This document shows positions 27,600 to 38,780 of a stretch of DNA of 64,000 nt, in pieces; position 1 is the first letter of the stretch; every line of letters begins with the position of its first letter. Source of the DNA: JBFWVR01 sp050246635 (GTDB taxonomy: Bacteria > Acidobacteriota > Vicinamibacteria > Vicinamibacterales > UBA2999); contig JBFWVR010000006.1 of NCBI GenBank assembly GCA_050246635.1, positions 186,001-250,000 of the forward strand, in the 5' to 3' direction. Under the pieces are notes generated by a model that saw only the letters and a program-made list of their open reading frames with translations, searched no databases and was not told the DNA's origin. A program made the position numbers and the translations under genes.

Positions 27600-30077
27600 A
27601 TGGAACGTGTGCTGCAGGACCTGCGACTGGCCGTTCGATTGCTGCGAAAGGACCGCGGGTTCACGGCCACCGTCATTGCCACGCTGGCGCTCTGCCTGGG
27701 CGCCAACATCGCCATCTTCGCGGTGGTCAACTCCGTGCTGCTGAAGCCGCTTCCGTTCCAGGAGCCAGAGCGTATCGTCCGGATGTTCAACGCCTATCCG
27801 GGCGCCGGCGCCGAGCGGGGCTCCAATGGCGTGCCTGACTACTTCGATCGCCGGGAGCTGCGGGGCGTCTTCGACGACGTCGCCGTCTACCGGTCCCGGG
27901 GCGTCACGGTGGGCCGCCGGGGGACGGCCGATGCCGAGCGGCTCGACGCGCTCCAGGTCACGCCGTCGTTCTTCCGTCTCCTGCGCCAGCCGGCGGCACG
28001 GGGCCAGGTGTTCGCCGAAGCGGACGCCGAGCCGGGACAGGATGCCAAGGTCGTGCTCACGTGGGGGACCTGGCAGCGCCTCTTCGGGGGCCGTGACGAC
28101 GCGATCGGCCAGGACCTGCGGGTCGACGGCCGGCCCCTCCGCGTGGTCGGGGTGCTGCCGGCCGGCTTCCGGTTCGTCGATCCCGACATCGAGCTCTTCA
28201 CGGTCGCGGCCTTCGACGCCGCCGCCCGGGCGGACGACCAGCGTCACAACAACAGCTGGGAGATGATCGGCCGGCTCGCCCCCGGCGTCTCGGAGGCGCA
28301 GGCGCAGGATCGGATCGACGCCCTCAACGCCGAGAACCTGGAGCGGTTCCCGGCGCTCAAGCAGATCCTCATCAACGCGGGCTTCCACACCCCGCTCGTC
28401 AATTTCCAGCAGGACCTGGTCCGCGAGGTGCGGCCCGTGCTCAACCTGCTGTGGGGCGGCGTCCTGGTCGTGCTGCTGATCGGCTGCGTGAACATCGCCA
28501 ACCTCGCGTCTGTCCGCGCGACGTCGCGGCAGCGCGAGCTCGTGACCCGGATGGCGCTCGGCGCCGGCTCCGGGCGGATCGCCCAGCAGATCCTCACCGA
28601 AGCGACAGCGCTGTCGCTGGCCGGGGGCGTGGCCGGGCTGCTGCTCGGCTGGTGGGGGCTTCGGGCGATGGCCGTGCTGGGGCTCGACGCCATTCCGCGG
28701 GGCACCGAGGCGGCCCTCGACGGCACCGCGTTCCTCTACGCGCTCGGTCTGGTCGTCTTCGTCGGCCTGGCCGTCGGCCTGCTGCCTGTCCTGGCGTTGC
28801 GCGGCGCCAACCTCGGCCAGATCATGCGGGAGGAAGGCCGATCGGGCACGCCGTCGCGTCGTGCCCGCCTGGTGCGGCGCGCGCTGGTCGCCAGCCAGGT
28901 GGCGTTCGCGCTGGTGCTGCTGGTTGGGGCCGGGGTGCTGGTGGCGAGTTTCAGCCGCCTGCTGGCCGTGGATCCCGGCTTCTCGCCCGAGGGCGTGCTG
29001 ACCGGACGCGTGAGCCTGCCGGCCTCGCGATATCCCGACGGTGCGGCCGTGCGGCCCACCCTCGCACGGATGCTCGAGCGGGTGCGCGCCATTCCGGGGG
29101 TGGTCGACGCCGGCCTGGCGTCGAGCATTCCCATGGGGGCAAACTTCAGCGACAGCGTCATCCTCGCGGAGGGCTACCAGATGAGTCCTGGCGAGTCGTT
29201 GATCTCGCCGACCCGGATCTCGATCAGCGACGGGTATCCCGAGGCGCTGGGCATGCGCCTGGTGGCGGGGCGCTGGTTCGACGCACGCGACACCGAGGAC
29301 GCGCCCCGCACGATCATCGTGGACGAACGACTCGCCGAACACTTCTGGCCCGGGCAGAGCCCGCTCGGCCGGCGGATGTTCCAGCCGGCAAGCGCCACCG
29401 ACATGTTGACGCCGCCTCCGGACGACCAGCTCTACACCGTTGTGGGCGTCGCGGCGCCGGTGCGCCTGCGAGGGCTGGACGGCAGCGCCGCCTCGGGCGG
29501 CGGCGGCACCTATTACTTCCCGTACCGCCGCAACACCGAGCGGAGTGTCTACCTGGCGGTCCGGGCCGGCCAGGATCCCGCCACCCTGGCGGAGCCCATC
29601 CGCCGCGCCCTCGCGGACATCGATCCCGAGCTGCCGTTCTTCGACGTCATGCCGATGTCGGACGTGATCAGCCGGTCGCTGAACGACCGGCGCACGCCGA
29701 TGGCCCTGGCGGTGAGCTTCGGGGCCGTGGCCCTGTTCCTGTCGGCGATCGGCCTCTACGGCGTGCTTGCCTACCAGGTGGCGCAACGGCGCCGCGAAAT
29801 CGGCATCCGGATGGCGCTCGGTGCCGGCACCGCCGAGATCTTCGGCATGGTCGTCCTCGAGGGGGGGCTCATCGTCGCGATTGGCGGGGCGCTGGGGCTG
29901 GCGGGTGCCGTGCTGTTGCGACCGGCCCTGCAGGCCCAGTTGTACGAGGTGGGCGCGCTCGACCCGAACGTCGTGGTCCTGGTCGTCGCGTTGCTCGCGC
30001 TCGTCGCGCTGGCCGCCTGCCTGCTCCCCGCGCGCCGAGCGGCGCGCATCGACCCCGTGCACGCCATCAGCGAGTGA
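27600..30077 (+). CDS. ADOP-type permease (MacB/FtsX-like)
   Basis: The 825-residue protein has the layout of acidobacterial duplicated orphan permeases: a first helix (TVIATLALCLGANIAIFAVV), a MacB periplasmic core, three helices with an FtsX domain (about 285-410), then a second helix, core and FtsX domain (about 680-825). Motifs are VLLKPLPFQEPERIV, TSRQRELVTRMALGAG and RRREIGIRMALGAG. No ATPase gene is adjacent, as usual for these 'orphans'. SD GGAGGAG lies before ATG 27600. The family is a strong lineage marker for Acidobacteria; cargo unknown. Confidence 0.94.
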   Translation: MERVLQDLRLAVRLLRKDRGFTATVIATLALCLGANIAIFAVVNSVLLKPLPFQEPERIVRMFNAYPGAGAERGSNGVPDYFDRRELRGVFDDVAVYRSRGVTVGRRGTADAERLDALQVTPSFFRLLRQPAARGQVFAEADAEPGQDAKVVLTWGTWQRLFGGRDDAIGQDLRVDGRPLRVVGVLPAGFRFVDPDIELFTVAAFDAAARADDQRHNNSWEMIGRLAPGVSEAQAQDRIDALNAENLERFPALKQILINAGFHTPLVNFQQDLVREVRPVLNLLWGGVLVVLLIGCVNIANLASVRATSRQRELVTRMALGAGSGRIAQQILTEATALSLAGGVAGLLLGWWGLRAMAVLGLDAIPRGTEAALDGTAFLYALGLVVFVGLAVGLLPVLALRGANLGQIMREEGRSGTPSRRARLVRRALVASQVAFALVLLVGAGVLVASFSRLLAVDPGFSPEGVLTGRVSLPASRYPDGAAVRPTLARMLERVRAIPGVVDAGLASSIPMGANFSDSVILAEGYQMSPGESLISPTRISISDGYPEALGMRLVAGRWFDARDTEDAPRTIIVDERLAEHFWPGQSPLGRRMFQPASATDMLTPPPDDQLYTVVGVAAPVRLRGLDGSAASGGGGTYYFPYRRNTERSVYLAVRAGQDPATLAEPIRRALADIDPELPFFDVMPMSDVISRSLNDRRTPMALAVSFGAVALFLSAIGLYGVLAYQVAQRRREIGIRMALGAGTAEIFGMVVLEGGLIVAIGGALGLAGAVLLRPALQAQLYEVGALDPNVVVLVVALLALVALAACLLPARRAARIDPVHAISE

Positions 30078-30170
30078 GCCGGGCCGGGCTGAACCGACCA
30101 CGCGTGAGCTCTACCATGGCGGGATTCACGCAAGGCGGCGATGAGGACGATATGATGTGGCGGACCGACG

Positions 30171-30635
30171 ATGAAGCTCGCCCTTCCCCCCGCGCTGGCC
30201 TCGTGTATCGTTCTGGCAACGGCGGGTCTCTCGGCGCAGGCACCCGCGCCCGAGCGGCCGCGCACCGGCCATGACATCGAAGTGCGTGTCGTCGGGTGCG
30301 TGGCCGGGAGCGTGCTGACCGAGGTGGAAGCCGCCCGGCCGGATCGCGAGACCGAGGCGCCGGCGGAGACCGAGACGCACGTCCGGCGGTGGCGCCTCCG
30401 CCTCACGCCCGATCTCCAGAAGGCCCTGCGCAAGGCGGGCAAGCGCCGGGTGGAGATCGTGGGCATTGCTGATCGGCGGGAGATGGCCCGCGCCGAGCTC
30501 GCGGCGGAGCGTCGCGTGGCGCGGCCTGGTGTGACGGGGCCGGCCGCCTCCGCCGCGATGCGGGCCGGCACCCGGCAGGCGCCGCCCACGTTGTACGTCG
30601 ATGCCATCACGCCGCAGGCCGTGACCTGCCGCTGA
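30171..30635 (+). CDS. Exported protein of unknown function
   Basis: The 154-residue protein has a Sec signal peptide (LALPPALASCIVLATAGLSA, cleavage near AQA). The mature domain starts HDIEVRVVGCVAGSVLTEVE, contains an Arg/Glu-rich middle (DLQKALRKAGKRRVEIVGIA) and ends TLYVDAITPQAVTCR. One Cys near each end could form a disulfide. No family recognised. TATGAT (30151-30156) precedes ATG 30171 by 14 bases. Confidence 0.75.
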   Translation: MKLALPPALASCIVLATAGLSAQAPAPERPRTGHDIEVRVVGCVAGSVLTEVEAARPDRETEAPAETETHVRRWRLRLTPDLQKALRKAGKRRVEIVGIADRREMARAELAAERRVARPGVTGPAASAAMRAGTRQAPPTLYVDAITPQAVTCR

Positions 30636-30645
30636 CCGCCCGGCC

Positions 30646-31776
30646 TCAGGCCTTCCAGATTTCCTTCAGCACGCGGCGGAAGTTGTCGCCGAGCACGCCG
30701 CGAATCTCGCTATCGGTGTACCCGCGGCGGATCAGCCCTTCGGTGAGGTCGAACACCCGCTTGGGGTGATCCACCCCCTCGATGTCGATCTTCTCCCGGA
30801 AGCCGTAGCTGCCCTTGTAGCCCGCCCGCATCTGCTTGTTCTCCTCCGGCGGCATGTCGTCGTAGCCCTGGAGGTCCATGTCGCTGCCGAGGCCGAGGTG
30901 CTCGGGCCCGACGAGCGTCTTCACATGGTCGTAGTGGTCGAGCATGTCCTCGACGGTCGTCGGCTCGTCGTTCTTCACGAACATGCGCACGCCGGTGATG
31001 CCCATGACGCTGCCCGACTTCGCCATGGCGCGGATGGCCTCGTCCGTCTTGCAGCGCGGGTGGCCCGGCACGAGGGCGCGGCAGTTCGAGTGCGTGATCA
31101 GCACGGGCCGTGTCGAGACCTCGAAGGCATCGAGCGTCGTCCGGTCGCCGCAGTGTGAGACGTCGACGGCCATGCCGACCTCGTTCATCCGGCCGACGAT
31201 GGCGACGCCGAAGTCGGACAGGCCCTCGTCGCGGCGCTCGGTGGAGCCGTTGCCGATCATGTTGCGGCTGTTGTAGGTCAGCTGCGAGACGCGCTGGCCA
31301 ATCGAGCGGAAGAACGTGACGTCGTCCAGGGTGCGGAAGTGCTGGGAGTTCTGGAGGCCGAGGATGACCCCGATCTTGCCGCGGTCCCGCACGCGATCGA
31401 TGGTGTCGGCCGAGTCCACCCGCATCAGCCAGTCGGCGTGGTGCGCGATGAAGCCGTTCCAGCTCGCGAAGAAGCGCAGCGCGGTCGTGTAGGCATCCAC
31501 GCCGCCGAGCCCGACGGCCGGGTGGAAGACATTCAGGCCCGATTGCTCGAACGTGGCCCGGTCCGCGGCGGTGAAGCTCGCCGGATCCGAGAGCCAGGGC
31601 GAGCTGCCGATGGAGAACGGCGACAGCATGTCGATTGTCGTCGTCGAGCCGACGAGCTCGATCGCGCGCGCCGAATAGGTGGCGGCCTGGCTCGCGTGCA
31701 GGCGGTACCGACCGAGATTGATGAACGGGGCCGCCGCCGCGGCCGCCCCGAGACCCAGGAAGCGTCGTCTGTCCAC
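30646..31776 (-). CDS. Membrane dipeptidase (peptidase M19), Tat-exported
   Basis: The 376-residue zinc dipeptidase of the renal dipeptidase family starts MDRRRFLGLGAAAAAAPFIN, a twin-arginine signal. Active-site blocks are GKIGVILGLQNSQHF, AVDVSHCGDRT, PVLITHSNCRAL, HLGLGSDMDLQG and LGDNFRRVLKEIW. These hydrolyse dipeptides including D-amino-acid ones in the periplasm. GTG 31776 follows TAGGCT (31788-31783) by six bases, so the mRNA may be leaderless. Divergent from moxR. Confidence 0.93.
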   Translation of the reverse strand: MDRRRFLGLGAAAAAAPFINLGRYRLHASQAATYSARAIELVGSTTTIDMLSPFSIGSSPWLSDPASFTAADRATFEQSGLNVFHPAVGLGGVDAYTTALRFFASWNGFIAHHADWLMRVDSADTIDRVRDRGKIGVILGLQNSQHFRTLDDVTFFRSIGQRVSQLTYNSRNMIGNGSTERRDEGLSDFGVAIVGRMNEVGMAVDVSHCGDRTTLDAFEVSTRPVLITHSNCRALVPGHPRCKTDEAIRAMAKSGSVMGITGVRMFVKNDEPTTVEDMLDHYDHVKTLVGPEHLGLGSDMDLQGYDDMPPEENKQMRAGYKGSYGFREKIDIEGVDHPKRVFDLTEGLIRRGYTDSEIRGVLGDNFRRVLKEIWKA

Positions 31777-31782
31777 GGGCGG

Positions 31783-31863
31783 AGCCTACCACGCGTCCGT
31801 CCCGGGCCGAATGGCCGGTTTCGGTTCCCGGCGTGTCAGGGGGAGCTGCGGCTACGCTACAAT
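31783..31863. promoter_or_regulatory. Divergent promoters of dipeptidase and moxR
   Basis: On the minus strand TAGGCT (31788-31783) lies six bases from GTG 31776. On the plus strand TACAAT (31858-31863) lies eight bases from GTG 31872. Both fit leaderless transcription. The 95-base gap holds nothing else recognisable. Confidence 0.5.
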
Positions 31864-31871
31864 TTTCCCGA

Positions 31872-32899
<1,028 letters not shown>

Positions 32900-32903
<4 letters not shown>

Positions 32904-33802
32904 GCCGGCACCACCTGCTCGGCCCCGAGGAGCTGTCCGCCCTCCGCGACCTCGAGCTCGTGGCGCGGACGACCGTCGAAGGGCTGCGGCAGGGGCAGCA
33001 CCGCAGTCCCTTCCACGGCTTCAGCGCCGAGTTCCACCAGTATCGCCACTATCGTCCCGGCGACGACCTGAAGTACGTCGACTGGAAGGCCTTCGGGCGA
33101 ACCGACCGCCTGTACACGCGACAGTTCCGCGAGACCACGAACCTGTCAGCGCTCGTGGTGCTCGACGTCAGCCGCTCGATGGCGTTCCCGCCGGTGCCGG
33201 ACGGCGCGCCGCTGGTGTCCACCAAGCACGGCCTGGCGCGAGCCGCGGCCGCCGCGCTCGCCGCGCTGATCGTCGACCAGGGCGACCAGGCCGGCCTGCT
33301 GGCGCTGGGACAGGACATCACCTGGCTGCCTCCACGATCGGGCCGGCCGCACCTGCGGCAGATGCTCGCCGCGCTGGCCCGCCTCGTCGCGGACGGCGAG
33401 ACCGCCGTCGGGGCCGCGCTCGCGCGGGCTGCGGCGGCGATGAAACGCAAGGGACTCATCATCGTGGTCTCGGACTTCTACGACGAGGAGGAGACGATTG
33501 CGGAGATCGTGCGCCTCGCGCACATGGGGCACGACCTCCTGGCCGTGCACGTCATGGCGCGAGAGGAGCTCGCCCTCGGTGGCTCCGGCGCGGGGGAGTT
33601 CGAGGACCTCGAGACCGGTGAGCGCGTCGTGCTGGACGTGCGAGGCCATGCGGCCGCGTACGCCGAGACGGTGGCGGCCTTCCTGCGCCGCATCGAGTCG
33701 CGCGCGACGGCGGCCGGCATCGCCTACCTGCGCCTGACCACGGGTGAGGCGCTGGAGCCCGCGCTCCGGCGCTTCCTGATCGCGCGCCGGGGAGGCGCGT
33801 GA
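32900..33802 (+). CDS. DUF58 domain protein (VWA-like)
   Basis: The 300-residue cytosolic protein has the DUF58 block GQHRSPFHGFSAEFHQYRHY...DDLKYVDWKAFGRTDRLYTR and a von Willebrand A-like domain from about residue 90 (SALVVLDVSRSMAF, with the MIDAS-type DxSxS). It is the usual partner of MoxR. GTG 32900 shares its bases with the moxR stop region. Likely regulated by the MoxR ATPase through metal-dependent binding (inference from family). Confidence 0.93.
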
Positions 33803-33805
33803 ATC

Positions 33806-35011
33806 GTGCCGGTCACCTGGCTCGCACCGGCCGTGCTCGCGGCGCTCACCCTCGTCGCCATCCCTGTGGCAATCCATCTCCTCGTGCGGGAGCGGAGCCG
33901 GCCGCGGCCGTTCCCGTCGATCCGGTTCCTGCGCGAGAGCCGGCTCTCGTCGGTGACTCGCCGGAGCATCCACGATTGGCTCCTCCTGGCCGCGCGCGTG
34001 GCGACGGTGGCAATCGCTGTCGCGGCGCTGGCGGCGCCGGTGTGGACGGGGGCCGGCCGCGGTCGGGCCTGGGCGTCGCGCCTCGCCCGTGCGGTCGTCG
34101 CTGTCCCCGCCGATGACGCGGCGGCACGAGACGAGTTGCGGACGGCGGCGTTTGGCTCGGTGTTCGTCCGCAACCGGCTGGCCGATGGTGTGGCGGCCGC
34201 CGTGCGTTGGCTCGAGGCGCAGCCGCCGGCACGACGTGAGCTGGTGATCGTGGCGCCGTTCGTGCGCGGCAGCCTGGACGAGGCGGCGCTGGCCCAGGTG
34301 CCGGCGCACGTCGGGATCCGGTTCGTCCGCACGCCGGCGGGACCGGCAACGCCCGAAGTGAACGTGCTGCGGCGCGTCCAAGGCGGGCAGGTCGTGGTGC
34401 CGCTCGCGCTGACGCTGGATGATCGCACCACGGTCGTACGCAGCGGGCCACCGTCTTCGGCCGGCGGCGGGCCCGTCGAGGTCGAAGCGGGCGGCGGCCA
34501 GGGGGCCGAGGCTGCGGCCACGCTGGCCGCGGTGCTGTCGGCCGGCGTGCGGTTGCCACGCGACGAGTCACGGCGCGTGCTCGTGAGCTGGAACGGGCCA
34601 TCCGCGCCGGCCGGGGTGGACGTGCACACCCGGTGGATGCAGGACGCGGTCGCCCGGCTGCCCGGCGTCAGGGCGTCGCAGGATGGGAATCGACTCGTGC
34701 TCGGGTTGGCCGACGCGCCGGGCAGCCTGGCCGCGGCCAGGCACCTGGCCACGGTGCTCGAGACGGTGTTCGACGAGCCCATGACGCCGCTCGAGCCCGT
34801 CGCGATCGACGACGCGCAACTCGACGCCTGGACGCGCGAGCCGGGAGACGTGCCTGCCGACGCGCCGTTGTCGGACGAGGGCGACCGGCGGTGGCTGTGG
34901 GCCCTGGCGCTGGTGCTCCTGGGCGTTGAGCAGTGGCTGAGGCGCGGCACGCCGGGCGAGGCCGGGGCAGTGGCCCCGGAGGCCGGCTCGGAGGTCGACC
35001 GTGTGGCGTGA
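33806..35011 (+). CDS. BatA-like membrane protein
   Basis: The 401-residue protein starts with the Aerotolerance/BatA N-terminal module: LAPAVLAALTLVAIPVAIHL, RPFPSIRFLRES, then a helix WLLLAARVATVAIAVAALAA. A large extracytoplasmic part follows, lacking the MIDAS motif, and one C-terminal helix (RRWLWALALVLLGVEQWL). The VWA domain typical of BatA is missing, which makes it closer to the BatA-like proteins of DUF58/DUF4175 operons. Start GTG 33806 with GGGGAGG 11 bases upstream. The end overlaps the next gene by 11 bases. Confidence 0.85.
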   Translation: MPVTWLAPAVLAALTLVAIPVAIHLLVRERSRPRPFPSIRFLRESRLSSVTRRSIHDWLLLAARVATVAIAVAALAAPVWTGAGRGRAWASRLARAVVAVPADDAAARDELRTAAFGSVFVRNRLADGVAAAVRWLEAQPPARRELVIVAPFVRGSLDEAALAQVPAHVGIRFVRTPAGPATPEVNVLRRVQGGQVVVPLALTLDDRTTVVRSGPPSSAGGGPVEVEAGGGQGAEAAATLAAVLSAGVRLPRDESRRVLVSWNGPSAPAGVDVHTRWMQDAVARLPGVRASQDGNRLVLGLADAPGSLAAARHLATVLETVFDEPMTPLEPVAIDDAQLDAWTREPGDVPADAPLSDEGDRRWLWALALVLLGVEQWLRRGTPGEAGAVAPEAGSEVDRVA

Positions 35012-37010
35012 CCACGCGGCCGCTGCGTGGCTCGGGCACGTGCGGCGCCGCTTCCGCATGGCCGCGCTCGCCGATGCCGTGACGGCCGCGGCCGCCGCCG
35101 GCGGGGGAGCCGGCCTGTTGCTCGTGCTGGCCGGCATGCCTGCGCATGCGCCGGTGCTCGCGGCCACCGCTGCGCTGGGCGCGGGGCTGGTCACCGCCAC
35201 GCGGGGATGGCGCCGCTGGACCACGCCGGCCACCGCGCGTGTCGCCGATCGCCGCGCGTCCCTCGACAACCTGCTCGTGACGGCCGAGGAGCTCGACCGC
35301 CAGCGGATGGCGGTGCAACCGTCGGTCGTCGATGCGATCTGGCGACGGCTCGACGAGCGGACGTCGGCAGTGGCGCCCTCCGCGATTGCGCCGCTGGTGC
35401 TCCCCGCGGCACGAGGGGCCCTGACCGGCCTGGTGGCCCTCGCCCTGCTCTGGAGCGTCGCACGGCCTGACGGTCCTGGTTTGACCGACAGCCTCGTCCC
35501 GGCGGCCGCGGCGGCCGGCGCCGTCGGCATCGACGGCCTCGTGGTGGTCACCACGCCGCCGGCATATGCGGGACTCGAGACGGAATCGGCCACCGACCCT
35601 GGCGAGGTGCGGGCGCTGACGGGTAGCGAGCTCAGGCTGGACGTCACGGCGTCGGGTGACGAGGTGCTGCTCGTGGGCGACGGCGCCGCCGTGCCGCTCG
35701 TGGTCGAGGGAGGAGGCCGTTTCCACACGACGCTCGATATCACCGAGTCCACGAGTGTGATCCTGCGGCCGCGTGCGGCCGACGGGCGGACCGGGCGCGA
35801 GCGCCTCCTGACGATCACCGCGGTGCCCGACGCACCGCCGACGGTGCGGATCAGCGCACCGGCGCGCGACGTGCGGCTCGAGGATCCGTCCGGCCGGGTG
35901 GTCGTCGAGATGGACGCCGGCGACGACATCGGCCTGCGGCGACTGAGCCTCTCGTACACCCGTGTATCGGGGGCGGGCGAGAACTTCTCCTTCACCGAGG
36001 GAGAGGTGCCCGTTGTGGTCTCGAAGGCCGATGTCCGCTCGTGGCACGGCCGGGCCGTGCTCGACCTGGCGGCCCTCGGGCTGCAGGACGGCGACGCCAT
36101 CGTCTACCGCGCGCGTGTCACTGACGGCCGGCCGGGAGCGGACTCGGTGCAGTCGTCCTCCTACCTCGTCGAGATTGGCCGCGAAGGCGGCGCGTCCTCC
36201 GAGGGGTTCGCGCTGCCAAAGGACGAAGAGCGTGAGGGGCTCAGCCAGCAGATGCTGATCATCCACACTGAAGCGCTGGAGAAGCGGCGGGGCAGCCTGT
36301 CCGCGGAGGCGTGGACGGAGGAGACACAGCGGCTGGCGGCGGAGCAACGGATGGTCCGCGCCGAGTTCGTCTTCATGACCGGCGGCGAGGTCGAAGACGA
36401 GGTCGCCGAGGCCGAGCAATCGCACGAGCTGGCAGAGGGCCGCCTCGAGAACAGCAGCCAGATCGAGCTGCTGACGGCGATCCGGGCAATGTCGCGCGCC
36501 GAGTCCGCGCTGAACGACGGCGATACCACCACGGCCCTGGTGCACGAGCGTGAGGGCCTCGCGGCGCTGCAGCGGGCGTTCGCGCGCCGGAGATACTTCC
36601 TGCGGACCACGCCGGAGCGCGCGCGGATCGATCTCGAGCGTCGGCTGTCAGGCGATCGCGCCGAGGCCTCGTCGTGGACCCGCACCCTGCGACCGGAGGA
36701 CGCCGCGACGATCGAGGTGGTCACCGCGCTGGTGCGCGAGCTTGCATCTGGCACCGCCGGGGCCATCGGCGCGCCGCTCGCGGCGCGGGTGGCCGCGTTC
36801 GATCCGGCCTGGCCGGAACTGCAGGAGGCCGCGCGCACGATGGTGAACGCCGCCACGGCACCCGCACGGGACGCGGCGCGCGACACGGCAATCGCGCTGC
36901 TCGTGCAGCGCGCCCGGGAACGGCTGGCGCCTCCACCGGTCGGCCAGCTGCCCCGCGACCCGCTTGCCGGTGCCGTCTCGGCCGCCCGGCCGCGGGAGGG
37001 CACGCGGTGA
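35001..37010 (+). CDS. Large membrane protein, DUF4175-like
   Basis: The 669-residue protein has two N-terminal helices (GGGAGLLLVLAGMPAHAPVL and PLVLPAARGALTGLVALALL), then Ig-like beta segments (TTPPAYAGLETESATDPGEV, PPTVRISAPARDVRLEDPSG, DDIGLRRLSLSYT) and a long coiled-coil-like helical region (LEKRRGSLSAEAWTEETQRL, AAEQRMVRAEFVFMTGGEVE). This is the DUF4175 layout, often encoded after BatA-like genes. Function unknown; a cell-envelope scaffold is plausible. It starts at GTG 35001 inside the preceding gene. Confidence 0.82.
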   Translation: MWRDHAAAAWLGHVRRRFRMAALADAVTAAAAAGGGAGLLLVLAGMPAHAPVLAATAALGAGLVTATRGWRRWTTPATARVADRRASLDNLLVTAEELDRQRMAVQPSVVDAIWRRLDERTSAVAPSAIAPLVLPAARGALTGLVALALLWSVARPDGPGLTDSLVPAAAAAGAVGIDGLVVVTTPPAYAGLETESATDPGEVRALTGSELRLDVTASGDEVLLVGDGAAVPLVVEGGGRFHTTLDITESTSVILRPRAADGRTGRERLLTITAVPDAPPTVRISAPARDVRLEDPSGRVVVEMDAGDDIGLRRLSLSYTRVSGAGENFSFTEGEVPVVVSKADVRSWHGRAVLDLAALGLQDGDAIVYRARVTDGRPGADSVQSSSYLVEIGREGGASSEGFALPKDEEREGLSQQMLIIHTEALEKRRGSLSAEAWTEETQRLAAEQRMVRAEFVFMTGGEVEDEVAEAEQSHELAEGRLENSSQIELLTAIRAMSRAESALNDGDTTTALVHEREGLAALQRAFARRRYFLRTTPERARIDLERRLSGDRAEASSWTRTLRPEDAATIEVVTALVRELASGTAGAIGAPLAARVAAFDPAWPELQEAARTMVNAATAPARDAARDTAIALLVQRARERLAPPPVGQLPRDPLAGAVSAARPREGTR

Positions 37011-38743
37011 TGCGGCTCGTCCTGCGTGTGACGGCTGTTGCCATCGTGATCGGCGGGCTGATCGATCCCGCCGTGATGGGCGAGTCGCCGCGCCGCGTAC
37101 CCACCACCATCGCGGTGCTGCCGCCGGCCGGCGAGCGGAGCATGATGGCGGCGCGGGCGCTGGCGGCGGCCCTCGGCGACCGCTTCGCCCCCGACATCAG
37201 GGCCCTGGAGGAGCCGGCGTCCGGGAGGCCCTGCGCAGCCCCGGGACCGTGCGTGCTGGTGACCGACGGCCGCGTCCCGACATCGCTGCCGGATGGCGCG
37301 GCGTCCTTGTGGGCCGTTCGACTCCCGGCACCTGGCCCCAACGCCGCCATCACGGACGTGCGCGTGACGAGCCCCGTGCCGCCGGCAGCCGGGGCCGAGG
37401 CGCTCGTGATGCTGCAGGGCGACGGGCTGGTGGGGCAGCGTTCACGCGTCCAGATCGTGGACGACGGCGTGCCGGTCGGAACGGACGAACTCACGTGGGA
37501 CGGCGATGGCGCGCGTGGGGTGTCAGTCCCCTGGTTCCCGCTGGATGAGGGGACACGCCGCCTCCGCGTGCGCGTCGAGACGCCCGGGGACGGCGTGCCC
37601 GACGACGATGCGCGTGATCTGGCCGTGGAGGTGGACGCAACGCGCCTTCCGGTCCTCGTCTACGAGCCGCGGCCGTCGTGGGCGGCGACGTTCGTGCGCC
37701 GGGCGCTCGAAGGCGATCCTCGCTGGGACGTGGAGCTGGTCTCGCGGGTCGCGCCGGGGATTGCCGTCCGCTCGGAGGGGACCCGCCTGTCGGCCGAACA
37801 GTTGGCCGACACACGGGTCGTCGTGCTCGGTGCGCCCGACGCACTCGCGGACGCGGACGCGCTGTTGCTCGAGGCGTTCGTGCGGCAACGCGGCGGCACG
37901 CTCGTCGTGCTGCCCGACCGGACACCCTCCGGAGCGGTGGGGCGCCTGATCGGGTCCGGCTGGCAGGAGCGGCTCGAGGCGTCTCCCCTCGAGGCGGGGC
38001 CGCTGCGGGCGAGCGAACTGCTCGTGCGGTCCGCCGCACCCGACGACGTCGTGCTGATCTCGGTGGACGACCTCCCGCTGGTCTCGGCCCGGCCCCTCGG
38101 ACGGGGGCGCGTCGTGGTGTCCGGCGCCATGGATGCGTGGCGCTATCGCGACGCGTCCGGCGCCTTCGAGCGGTTCTGGCAGGCCCTGGTGGCGGATGGC
38201 GCCGCTGCCGCGGGGCCGCCCGTTGTCGTCAAGGTGTCGCCAGCGGCGATAGCGCCCGGCCACGCGGCGACGATCGACGTCCGAATGCAGACGATGGCGC
38301 CGCGGGAGGCAGTCGCGGCGGAGGCCGTCATGGCGTGCGGCGGGGCGCCGACCGTCCCGATTCGGCTGTGGCCGACGGGCGAGCATGGCGCCTTCCGCGG
38401 TGAGGCCAGCCCGTCACACGAGGGCCCCTGTCGCCTCGTCGCGACGGTCGGGTCACCCGATGGCCGCGAGGTGATGACGGGCTCGGCGGCGCTCCTGGTC
38501 TCGGGCGACCTGGCCGGAGGCGCGCCGGACGTGGCCATCCTGGAGCAGCGCGTGGCGGCCTACGGCGGCGAGGTCGTCGCCGCGGGCCAGGAGGCGGCGC
38601 TGGCGGCGGCGATTGGCGCGGCCACGCCGGTCGAGCGGCAGGCCACGCCGATTCATCCCTTCCGGTCGGTGTGGTGGCTCGTGCCGTTCGTGGGCGCCCT
38701 CGCGGGCGAGTGGTACCTGCGGCGGCGGGCGGGGCTGCGCTGA
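37010..38743 (+). CDS. Membrane protein with glutamine-amidotransferase-like extracytoplasmic domain
   Basis: The 577-residue protein has a signal-anchor (LVLRVTAVAIVIGGLIDPAV), a beta-rich domain (SRVQIVDDGVPVGTDELTWD), then a class I GATase-like alpha/beta domain (RLPVLVYEPRPSWAATFVRR, DTRVVVLGAPDALADADALL, GGTLVVLPDRTPSG) without a clear catalytic Cys, and a last helix (VWWLVPFVGALAGEWYLRRR). Such proteins close BatA-type operons. Start and previous stop overlap (TGATG). It probably works with the MoxR-DUF58 pair at the membrane. Confidence 0.8.
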   Translation: MRLVLRVTAVAIVIGGLIDPAVMGESPRRVPTTIAVLPPAGERSMMAARALAAALGDRFAPDIRALEEPASGRPCAAPGPCVLVTDGRVPTSLPDGAASLWAVRLPAPGPNAAITDVRVTSPVPPAAGAEALVMLQGDGLVGQRSRVQIVDDGVPVGTDELTWDGDGARGVSVPWFPLDEGTRRLRVRVETPGDGVPDDDARDLAVEVDATRLPVLVYEPRPSWAATFVRRALEGDPRWDVELVSRVAPGIAVRSEGTRLSAEQLADTRVVVLGAPDALADADALLLEAFVRQRGGTLVVLPDRTPSGAVGRLIGSGWQERLEASPLEAGPLRASELLVRSAAPDDVVLISVDDLPLVSARPLGRGRVVVSGAMDAWRYRDASGAFERFWQALVADGAAAAGPPVVVKVSPAAIAPGHAATIDVRMQTMAPREAVAAEAVMACGGAPTVPIRLWPTGEHGAFRGEASPSHEGPCRLVATVGSPDGREVMTGSAALLVSGDLAGGAPDVAILEQRVAAYGGEVVAAGQEAALAAAIGAATPVERQATPIHPFRSVWWLVPFVGALAGEWYLRRRAGLR

Positions 38744-38780
38744 GCAGGTCTGAGGTAAAGTAGGCGGGCGAGGACTACTG

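Noticed and set aside
27444..30101. Minus-strand ORF of 885 codons
   Set aside because: Antisense of the ADOP permease; low-complexity Arg/His/Gly-rich translation.
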